From: Henckelia pumila
Lineage: Eukaryota > Streptophyta > Magnoliopsida > Lamiales > Gesneriaceae
Reading direction: 5' to 3'
Length of the DNA: 64,000 nt
NCBI RefSeq assembly: GCF_033568475.1
Contig: NC_133121.1
Location: 132,836,375-132,900,374, forward strand
Shown here: positions 1 through 9,700 of the stretch, in pieces
Numbering within the stretch: the stretch's first letter is position 1
How the letters are laid out: each line of letters opens with the position of its first letter
Made by a program: the position numbers and the translations under genes
The notes under the pieces: model-generated
The model's database searches: none
Seen by the model: only the letters and a program-made list of their open reading frames with translations
What the model was told of the DNA's origin: nothing

Positions 1-1600
1 CGTCAGAAATTGATAATCTTGGAGTATATTGTTCTTGAGCTAGCATAGATCGTGTATTCGAAGTCGGTTTGGAAAAAGAACAAAGTTTGGATTTTATATG
101 AATTTTGGAGCCTATTTTCGAAAATGGGGTTGTTGGATTTTGTTTAAGTTTGGTTGATTTTTGGGTTGTTTGATGGTTGATTTGAGTTTATTGAATTGAT
201 AATAGGTTGTTTGTGTTTTTGGTTTGATCGGAACATAGCCGTTATGCCGCCGGTTTGAGTTTTGGACTTTAGTTCGGTTTGAATTGTTTGAGCCAAATAT
301 TCGATTGAGTTGAATGTTAATCTCGAGCTTTTATTACTTCTTTCACAGATTGTTTCAAGGCCGTTGGATTGCGAGAGTGCAAAGTTGAATCGTTCTAAAG
401 ATAAGAGCCAGTATAGTATCGAATTCTTATCATATGAAGTGGATTCGAGGGAGTATTTGAATGAATTTATTGTTGTTGTTTCCAGGTTTGGAGCATCGAC
501 GTCTTGAGAAGATGTATAAGATGACTTAGACTGGAATGGAACGAGTGACTCGAATTCGACTTGATTCGAGTGTTCCGAAAAAATCACATTCTTGCATGTT
601 AATTGATTTACTTTAATTTATTGAATGAATTTTGTTTGACATTGTATTCATATTGAGCCTATAGACTTTATTCATTTTTAAGATAGACGTTCTGAGAACT
701 ACAGTAGGGGGCATTGGCAGGCGAATTACTGCAATGACCGACGTAACCCTCTATAGTTGCTGCAGAGTCTAGAGGATTGAAATATGCATTATCCACCCCG
801 AAGGGAGAGTCGGTGTGATTGGTGTATATTTTGTCCTCGGGATTCCAATCAGAAGAAGAGAATAACCAGATTACCTTTGATTATCCAGACTTGATAATCC
901 CGGGTTTTTTAAGTCATGCATATCATTTTAATTCCGCATTTGGATGGATTTGTTGTGTTTATGTTGAGTTGATAACTGATGTGGAATTGATGCATACTAT
1001 GTAGTGATTCGTTTTATGTGAGATTGCTTGTTAGTCTCTTTTACTGGGAATATTATTCTCACCGGTTTACCCAGTTGTTGTCTTTGTTTGTATGTGTACT
1101 TGGCAACAAGAGGATCAGGAGCTGGACCTAGTCGGTTGGGCTAGCTCGGGATGAGAGGATAGAAGTGAGACACCGCGTTGTAGGGTCGAGTCTGTTGAAC
1201 CTGTTCTAATTTTGTTGAGTCGTTTGAACTCCTTCTTAGAACTCGACTTGTATTTTGGAAGAACTTAGACTATTGTATGTTCTACTCTCTTTTTGTATTT
1301 TGAATATCTCGTTGTTGTAGAATTGATAGTTGGATCATGTCGGAGCATCTCCGGGTGTTAGTTTGCACTTTTGGAGTCTTTTTGGGAGTGATTTCAGCAG
1401 GCTGTACGCGCCCGCGCTTCGAAAGGCGCGCCCGCGCGTCTCGGGAAGGACGCTATGCGCGCCCGTGCCTCGGGAGGTGCGCCCGCACGTCCCTCTTTAT
1501 AAAAAAAAAATAAAAAATTTCTTTTGATTTTTCTGCGGCTCTTCGTGAATTGATTTTGTTTGATTAATCGAGATTAGAAGATTAGAAACGGGGTCTCACA
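1..1600 (+). mobile_element. Gypsy-type LTR fragment (3' part of an LTR, cut by the window edge)
   Basis: There is no gene-like reading frame. The stretch ends in GGGGTCTCACA at 1590-1600, the kind of CA-ending terminus seen on plant gypsy LTRs that begin TGTGAGACCCC. A very GC-rich block at about 1405-1495 and a line of short Pro/Arg-rich frames are also common in such LTRs. No polypurine tract, primer-binding site or pol frame follows after 1600, so this is either a solo LTR or the outer end of an element lying to the left. The family assignment is by look and feel; the left end is outside the window. Confidence 0.5.
1405..1495. repeat. GC-rich imperfect tandem duplication inside the LTR
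   Basis: Two related units of about 45 bp, each built of alternating GCGCGCCCGCGC-like blocks separated by a TTCG/CTCGGGA spacer. Each unit can fold on itself. The GC content is far above the surrounding AT-rich DNA. Confidence 0.65.
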
Positions 1601-3271
1601 TATTAGCTATGCTCTTCATATTCAAGTTCTTCTTCGTTTTTATCTGGGGAGAGAAGTAAGGGATGAGTGTTTTGGGAAACACTCAGCAAGTGGGGCCGAT
1701 CGAGCATAACAAATACCAAAGATATATTTTACATATATATGTATTATGTATATAGAATCACGATTTCCAAAAGAGATAAGCATGTTGAATCTAATACGAA
1801 CAAAAAATCAAACATAGCACTGAAAATCATTTCATTTTCCATGGTTTACTTGTCAGTTCTCATATGTTACTCCTCTAATGGACGAGGCCAAAAGAACAAT
1901 TATTATAACCCACCGCATCAGGACCATATCAAATCAAATCATCGGAAATTCCTTAATCATTTTTAAATCGACTCTTAATATTACAATTCAAATAATTCAA
2001 ATATACTTTCGAATATTACAGCAAGTGTCGAATGAACGAATAGATTCAAAGAAGCATGAAAACGAGTATAAAATATGTCGATCGAGTTTTCGAAAACAAA
2101 CATGAACTAAAATGTTTTAAAACAATATATACATAAGCTCACTTACCTCTTCCGTTGACCTCAAATGCATATAGTGGAGACTAACATTGACCATCCTCGA
2201 TCAAAAACTTAAGAGATATATATCCAAAAATTCTCAAATGTCAACAATTGCATAATTGAGTCTTTCTATGGCATCGATGTCTATGCTTTCGATATTCACC
2301 ACTATCGTTCTATTAGAAAATGGAGATTTGTGTAGTCAAACCGGAAAAAAAATACTTTCCTACCGCTAAGATCATTTAGAAGGAATAACTATATAGTAAA
2401 TTTAAAGGGAAGAATGTATGAAGTGGCGGTAGAAAGATTGTGTTGTCAACTAGAAATACAAGTTGGCAACAACAAATTAGAAATTCTTGGTGGAGGATGA
2501 ATTTTTGGATTAGGTAAGGAGAATGGAGATTTATATAGACAAGACAAGGGACATGAAAGATTAACCAATTAATTAAAAACTTTATTATCCATATTGATAG
2601 TAATTTATGAAAAGGAGTTACAATAATAATAATAATTATTATATATTTAAAACACACAAAAAAAACGTTAATCTTACTAAAGCAAATGGGGTTCATACAT
2701 TTTTGAAGAAAAATATAATTTAATGGACAAAACGTGGGTTCATTCTTAGTGAGATTTAGGAATTTCAAATATTTACTTATGATTAATTAAAATTAAAGAC
2801 CAATTAATTACCTAATTAATAATAATTATAATACGTTAGAGAACATGTATTTTGATTGACCGAAAAATAACAACAATTTGGATAAAATATAATATCTATT
2901 GTAATATACTTTCCTATAAAATAATTTTTAAAAAATGGATTTATCATAAACCTGAATTTTTATTTTCTTTTTGTTCAAGAATACGTGTACAAGACCAACA
3001 TAAAAGCTTCCAAGTAAAGAGTAGAAATTTGTAGCATAATTGAAAGAAATTTATGAAATCGGTTACCATTTTTCAATACTAATCATTTAACAATAATAAT
3101 GAGATTAAGATAAATAATTAATTTAAAAATTATACTTGTAATTAATTTCCTTTTTGTTTGATTGCTCTTGTTATTAAAGACTTATGTAATTCTTAATTTT
3201 AATAATAAGTGATCTTCCTTTCAAAAAAAAATTTATGTTATTTTTTTAAGGTACAATTTATTATAAAAATC
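1601..3271. other. Intergenic, AT-rich, no gene seen
   Basis: Only short frames without family resemblance occur here. The sequence is rich in A/T runs and TAAT-type simple sequence (for example around 2620-2640). No clear terminal repeats or target duplications were found. Confidence 0.6.
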
Positions 3272-3293
3272 CTTACCAATGTAATACGAAACA
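3272..3293. repeat. Left copy of an exact 22-bp direct repeat
   Basis: Identical to 6672-6693, offset by exactly 3400 bp. It begins CTTACCAATG and ends CGAAACA. The two copies bracket the segment holding the minisatellite, the copia scrap and the putative promoter. It may be a long target-site duplication or the trace of a segmental duplication. Confidence 0.85.
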
Positions 3294-3499
3294 TATCGTC
3301 TCATTCAGCCGGCCCAACTCTCAACAACGGGCCCAACGTCTCACTAAGTCCCCAATTGTCTCATTCAGGGGTTGGTTAAAAAAATAGGACTCTCAGGAGT
3401 ATTATTAAAAAAATAAGGATCTTGACTTTTTTTTTAATGAAAAAAGGAGTTGACTGTCCATACACTTTCTCCAAAACAAAAAATGAATAAACCAAAAAA

Positions 3500-3625
3500 A
3501 ACTTGGGTCGACTAACCAAGACAGCAAAGTTGGTCGACCCAAAATTGAAAAAATGATTGGTCGACCCAAGTCAATGAATGCTTGGGTCGACCAAGCACAA
3601 TCATATGTTTGGGTCAACCCAATCA
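3500..3625. repeat. Cluster of TTGGGTCGACC / GGTCGACCCAA palindromic motifs
   Basis: Five copies of TTGGGTCGACC or its reverse complement, some degenerate (TTGGGTCAACCC), lie within about 120 bp. Related GCTTGGGTC motifs recur at about 4145-4220 and 5877-5930, that is inside and beyond the minisatellite, suggesting that all three belong to one larger repeat. Confidence 0.7.
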
Positions 3626-3629
3626 TATA

Positions 3630-5395
3630 TTTGTAAAATTAGCGGATTTATGTGTTAAAACATGTACGATTATATCACATACTTGTAAAATTAGCGGATT
3701 CATATGTTAAAATATGTACGATTATATAATATAGTTGTGAAATAATTGGATTCATATATTATGTATCATTATATAACATACTTGTGATATTATCATATTC
3801 ATATGTTAAAACATGTACGATTATATAACATATTTGTGAAATCAACGGATTCATGTGTTAAAATATATACGATTCTATGTCAACATAGTTGTGACATTAG
3901 CGGACATATGTTAAAATATGTACGATTTTAGAACATATTTGTGAAATTAGTGAATTCATATGTTAAAACATGTACGATTATAGAACATACTCTTGAAATT
4001 AGTGAATTCTATGATCCATCGTAGTCTACCAAAAAATTTATATGGTCTACTAAAAAAATTCTATTGTCTAACATGGTCTATCAAAATATTTATGCGGTCT
4101 ACCAAAAAAGTTTGTATGTCCTCATCCAAAGCTTTGCAATAGTAGGTTAGACCCAAGCACATGCTTGCTTGGGTCTGTTGTGCTTGGGCCGACTAAAACA
4201 CATGCTTGGGTCTGACCAAGATTGGTCAACAATTAGCCGTAATCGTCAAAAGTGTATTCATATGTTAAAACAAGTACGATTTTAAAACATACATGTGAAA
4301 TTCGCGAATTCATACGTTAATATGGTACAATATATATAATCCTATAATATAATCATGAATCAGTCGATTCATATGTTACAATATTTATATCATATAATAT
4401 AATCGTGAAATTAGTCAATTAACATGTTATAATATGAATAATCAAATAACATAATCGTGAAATCAGTTGATTTTTATATTAAAATATGTATAATCAAATA
4501 ATATAATCGTGAGATCAGTTGATTTTTATATTAAAATATATATAATCATATAACATAACCGTGAAATCAATTGATTCTTATATTAAATATGTACAATCAT
4601 ATAACATAATCGTGAAATTAGTTGATTGATATGTTACAATATGTATAATCATATAATATAATCGTGAAATCAGTCGATTAATATTTTACAATATGTATAA
4701 TCATATAACATAATCGTGAAGTTGATCGATTAATATGTTACAATATTTATAATCATACAACATAATCTTGAAAAATAATGGATATATATGTTATACTAAC
4801 TAATGTTATAGTTTGTGAAATAACTGGATTCATAAATTAAAACATGTATGATTATATAACATACTTGTGACATTAGCGGATTCATATGTTAAAACATATA
4901 CGATTATATAACATATTTGTGAAATTAGTGAATTTATATGTTAAAACATGTACGATTATAGGTCAAAATACTTGTGAAATTATCGGATTCATGTGCTAAA
5001 GCATGTACGATTATAGAACATTCTTGTAAAATTAGTGGATTCATATGTTAAAACATGTACGATTATCAGTCAACATTAGTGTTTAAAAACATGCATGTGA
5101 AATTTGCGGTTTCATACGTTAATATGTACGAATATAAAACATACTCGTGAAATTAGTAGATAAATTGTTAAAAAAATGTACAATTATCAATAAACATTTC
5201 GACAAAATTGTGTAATTACGTGTCAAAATTATGTAATTATCGGTCAAACTTGTAAAATTAATGAATTCATATGTTCAAATGTGTACGGTTATAGAACAAA
5301 CTTGGGAAATTAGTGCATCAATATGTTGCAACATATACGATTATATGTCAAAATTATGTAAATATTGATAAAAATTGTAAAATTTGCAGCGAAAA
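3630..5395. repeat. Degenerate minisatellite, unit about 52 bp
   Basis: Repeated units follow the pattern TTGTGAAATTAGCGGATTC, then ATATGTTAAAACATGTACG, then ATTATATAACATAC. I estimate roughly 30 units. The array is interrupted at about 4010-4255 by unrelated sequence containing TCTACCAAAAAA and GCTTGGGTC motifs. Units before the interruption favour ATGTACGATTATA; those at 4320-4760 favour ATGTATAATCATATAA with AATCGTGAAATCAG, so there are at least two subfamilies. There are no conserved non-repeated spacers, so it is not a CRISPR array. Confidence 0.85.
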
Positions 5396-5556
5396 AATTA
5401 TTTGATTGCCTTTTTTTTTTTACAAACAGAAATATTAAAAATACAAATAAATGTGTTACAAACAAATTTCTTATATATAATATCTCTCATTACCTTGCTT
5501 ATGACAATTTATCTCCTTTGTACCAGTCCTTTTTCACTTATATCTCTCATATTTCT

Positions 5557-5697
5557 GAACAAAAATCTTTTAAAGAAGCTTCCTCTGATCCTAAGTGGTG
5601 TGAGGCCATGGCTGTTGAAATTACAGCCTTAGAGGCCAATAATACTTGGGTTATCGTTCCACTTCCTCCGGGTAAGCGTAGTATTGGTTGTCGATGA
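5557..5697 (+). pseudogene. Copia reverse-transcriptase remnant
   Basis: The translated segment contains SDPKWCEAM, then ALEANNTWVIVPLPPGK and SIGC. This is the classic start of the copia RT domain (W-x2-AM-x-E-x-ALxxNxTW-x-LxxLPxGKxxIGC). It is only about 45 residues long, ends in a stop at 5695-5697, and has no neighbouring integrase, RNase H or LTR. It is a dead scrap, unrelated to the intact copia element at 23.3 kb. Confidence 0.85.
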
Positions 5698-5755
5698 TGT
5701 ATTATGGAATTGATAATCAACATAGTCCTTTATGCATCGCATCCTGAATTTAATG

Positions 5756-5930
5756 AAATATGATTTTTCCGCGGCACGCAATGCTTCTTTCCGCAGCTCG
5801 CAAATGCGTGCTGCGGAAACTCTTTTCCACAGCGCGCAACGCGCTGCGAAAACATCTTTCCGCAGCCCAAAATTGCTTTGGGTCAACCCAAGTAGGTCGA
5901 CCCAAGATCTTGCTTGGGTCAACCCAAACA
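5756..5930. repeat. GC-rich CCGCAG/CTGCGG inverted motifs followed by TTGGGTCGACC motifs
   Basis: Repeats of TTTCCGCAGC and its complement GCTGCGGAAA can pair into several short hairpins (for example 5788-5818). They are followed by TTGGGTCAACCCAA-type palindromes like those at 3.5 kb. No coding function is seen. Confidence 0.55.
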
Positions 5931-6022
5931 TGAAAAAAAATTAGTTCTTAAAATTTAATAATTTTTTTTATTAATTAAATACAAGGGTATATAAGTAAAT
6001 TAAACATCCGATCTTTTTTTTT

Positions 6023-6030
6023 TATAAATA
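6023..6030 (+). promoter_or_regulatory. Candidate TATA box
   Basis: TATAAATA lies about 690 bp upstream of the PIG-V start codon. It is followed by a CT-rich stretch (6050-6100) of the kind found around plant transcription starts, and then by a possible non-coding exon. It lies inside the segment bracketed by the 22-bp repeat. No transcript evidence is available here. Confidence 0.4.
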
Positions 6031-6054
6031 AAACAGATTTCAATCCATTTTCCC

Positions 6055-6189
6055 TAAATTTCCCTCTCATTCAGTCTCTCTCTTTTCCATTCTCTACTTG
6101 GCAACCCATTTCTCAGCAACGATCGAGGCGCCGACAACCCATCTTTCGTTGCCGACAGTCGACATCCCATCTCTCATTTCATCTTCCTG
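6055..6189 (+). other. Putative non-coding first exon (5' UTR) of PIG-V
   Basis: The stretch is CT-rich and much less AT-rich than its flanks, and ends in a strong splice donor (CCTG|GTAAG, intron from 6190). A matching acceptor could be ATTTCAG ending at 6707 or CAG ending at 6710, just before the PIG-V start. This would give a 5' UTR intron of about 520 bp. The alternative is the first exon of a captured or decayed gene carried by the repeat segment. Confidence 0.35.
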
Positions 6190-6671
6190 GTAAGATTTGA
6201 TCAACATTCCTTGAAATATTTAGCAGAAAAGTTTCAAGAACACAGATCGATCGCTTCATTTTTCGTGTGTGTGATGAGTAGGTAGACAGAAAAGTTTTCT
6301 TTTGTGGCTCTGTTACTTTATTTCCTCGAAAATATATTAATAGTGTTTAAACAGAACTTATACATTTGTGATGTGTGATTTTTCAGTTTTTAATTTATGC
6401 ATTTATGTAATGCTGCAAAATTACATATATATAATTAAATTTAAACCAGCAAATCTTTTTGAAAAAATGGGTTAAGCCAATTTTAATTATGTTCGGTTTT
6501 CCTCGGTTATTTTTATGAAATCGGTTGTTAAAATAAATATTTCGGCTCGGTTAGGTTATTATTCATTCGATTCAGTGTGTAACAAAGATGGACATGGTTG
6601 GTGGGCAACGTAACTAAACTCCTATTAATAATATTAATGTTAATTTTATGAATTTGTCGCCCTCTTACGGT

Positions 6672-6693
6672 CTTACCAATGTAATACGAAACA
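6672..6693. repeat. Right copy of the exact 22-bp direct repeat
   Basis: Same 22 bases as 3272-3293. This copy lies 28 bp upstream of the PIG-V start codon, so it falls in the 5' UTR or at the end of a 5' UTR intron. Confidence 0.85.
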
Positions 6694-6714
6694 GATCCAA
6701 ATTTCAGCAGTTTC

Positions 6715-6723
6715 CATGAGATG
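6715..6723 (+). promoter_or_regulatory. Two-codon upstream ORF overlapping the PIG-V start
   Basis: The sequence ATG AGA TGA places a start-Arg-stop mini-ORF whose stop shares bases with the main ATG (6721-6723) in the arrangement ATGA. A ribosome starting at 6715 would terminate on top of the main start. It could dampen PIG-V translation or allow reinitiation, if the transcript includes 6715. Confidence 0.5.
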
Positions 6724-9700
6724 ACTGGGAAAACAGCCGAGCGAACCTCAGTCAGCGGCCGCCAGCCTGACACGCGCCGCCTTCTGTGGTACGCGCTAGC
6801 CTCTCGATTTCTTCTTCTGACGTTAGTAATCCTATGGCGATCTCTTCTCAGCCCCTACGACACTTCCTCCTCATTAAACCCACCCTGCCTATCCGCCAAT
6901 TCATCTAGCCCATTTCCCAATCCTCCTTCAGTTCTCCTCCCGCGCGTTGGTTCTGCAATTGAGAATAGTATGGTATGGGATAGCGTGCATTTCATACGCA
7001 TCGCTGAGTGTGGGTATGAATACGAGCACTCCTACGCCTTCTTGCCATTGCTTCCCATCTGCATTCGCCTATTGTCTAAAGCAGGTTTTTTTTATTGCTT
7101 ATTTATGTTTTACTGCATTTTTTTTGGAAATAATATGCTCGAAATGTTTAAACTAGCTTATGATTTGAGTTTTATATTTTTAGAACTGTACCAGTGGAAC
7201 CATATTGTTTTTCTTTAGTCATGTTTGGATTCAAAGTTTGGTGGACGAAGTATCAAGGCAAAAATAATGAAAACTGGCTCTATATTTTATTTTCAATGAG
7301 AATCAATAAATATAGTGGCTTGATATAATAATATAATGAAATATGACGTGAATTTAGAAGTATAATGCACAAATATTTAGTATAAAATATGCATACAAAT
7401 ATTTCAGTAACATTCTTGTGCAAACAAACAGAAAGGAAACTTTGTCAGGTCGTACCTCATGAAAACGTATGTTCTGGATTTTGGATTCCATGTTAAGTGA
7501 GATGTTACATGTACGGGCACTACGCCAAGGTATATATAAGGCAGGAGATTTGTCAGTACATGTAAAGTCTACTATTTTTCAGTCAACCATACATGTATAT
7601 TGATAAATCTCCACCCTTAGATACACCATTGGTGTAGTGCATATACATGTAGCATGAAATTTTCCGGATTCCATTTACAAAACATAATGTAAACAATTGG
7701 CATTGTCGGTTGTAATGGAAAAAGTTAAGATGTCATGTATTTGCATAGTATAATCGCCTTTGTTCGAAATGTGTCATTTTCAACACATTTTAATTGCTTC
7801 AAATACTGATATAGGTTTTGTTTGAAAGGAAAAATGTGATGTAAATCAATTTTCTACGGCTTTTGCTTTTCCTTTTACCTTACTCAACAATGTCGCGGAT
7901 TTAAATCTGCTTTTGAAACAAAACAGAAGAAAACAAATTTATTGCCAATTTAACTTTGGGGTCTGGGAATTGAATGGTGCCACAAATATCTGTTCACTTT
8001 TTTCCCACTCAATGCAGTTTTTGCACCACTGGTGCCGGTAATTGGCTACAGGGCAGTGTTGGGACTATCTGGCTATCTTCTCAGCAACACAGCTTTTGTT
8101 TTTGCTGCGTTATACTTGTATCGGTCAGTTGCTTGTCAAAAGAGTTACAGTTTGAACTTGCCAAACTATGACTTAGCACCTTTGAATTACATAGTCGTCA
8201 ATGTTCATTTATTTAAATGCTTTCTGTTATCTGTAATCTATGAATACAATTTTGAACTCTAACCATGAGTTGCAACTGTATTCTTCTCAGGCTTTCAATT
8301 ATTGTTCTGGAGGACTCGGAGGTTGCATTGAGAGCATCTATTTTGTTTTCCTTGAACCCAGCTTCCATATTTTACTCATCTATGTGCGTCACATAGTCTT
8401 CATCTCATATCATACCTGAAAAGTGAAATATTAAATTGACAATTGCTGCCTTTGTTATCTGCAGATACTCTGAGAGTCTGTATGCTCTATTGTCATTTGG
8501 AGGGTTGTATCATTTCCTGAATGGTGCTGGTTATAATGCAACACTTTGGCTTGCGCTATCTGGTTTCGCACGCTCAAATGGGGTGCTTAATGCTGGGTAT
8601 TTTTGTCTTAATGCAATGCAACGAGCGTATAAAACCTTTATCTGGGAGAAAAAAGCTTATGTGAGCTCTTCTTTCCTTCTTTTTGATGACATGTTACCTT
8701 CATCAAACAGTTAACTAATGAACAATTTTCTGAATCAGCATCATTTTGTTTGTCAATAGTATCATGAGGTCATGTCGGTACCAGTAATGTTAATGACGAG
8801 CATAAGATTTATCTTGGTTATACCATCCTCTCCTACCCTTTTCCCTATTTGGGCTAAGATTGTTCCATGTTTCATTTGTGGACTACTGGAAAACCTTCTG
8901 GTCTTCTTTTTTCCTGATGCTCATGCTTTCTGTCTTGACTATTCAACTTTTGATTCTGCAAATTCTGATACTGTCTGCTTTTGATTATGACAAGTATCCC
9001 CATCTTTATTTACACCAGCTAGCACTGAAGATTCTTGTTTCTGGGGCATCATCTTGTCTGTGTATCTTTGCTCCATTCATTTGTTTTCAATTGTATGGAT
9101 ACTTCAATATCTGCGCAGGACGGTCTGTTGATGAAATGAGGCCTTGGTGCAAGGCAAGACCTCCTTTACTCTACAATTACATTCAAAGCCACTATTGGTA
9201 TGTTTAACAAGTGTTTGACACATTATGAATTATTATTGTTGTTGAGTTGTATGCTGAATTTATACCGTCCAAGATCTCTGTCTGCACACGCACACATGTG
9301 TCCTTATGCATATGGGTACACGTGTATCAATTTTTGTTAAGATCGATGAGAGATACTGGGCTGGGATGATCATGTTTCCTTTCCCAAAATTCGATTCTCT
9401 GATAAGCCTCCTTTCCAGTGTTAATAAATTTGATCTTGTGGTGAGGAAGATGGGACCTTATCTTCAGTCATAATTGGAGATATACCTAGAGTTCGAACAT
9501 TTCTCTTGGTTTTAGTATTTGCTTGGTGGGATGAGGGTTATTTTCTTTGAGTGTTTTGTTTTATTTCTCACAATCATATGAAATGACTATGAGTGTGTTG
9601 ACTACTATGTCATTGAAAGTAAATGACGGAAACTAGTGAAGACTCCTTGTGCACGGTGTATTCCACTTATAACTGAAAATCAGTAGTCAAAAATTTTTTT

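Noticed and set aside
2376..2768. 130-codon frame on the - strand
   Set aside because: Low-complexity Phe/Ile/Leu-rich translation of AT-rich DNA with no family features.
3630..5395. Possible CRISPR array
   Set aside because: Units are degenerate and contiguous, with no unique spacers of constant length and no cas genes; it is a eukaryotic minisatellite.
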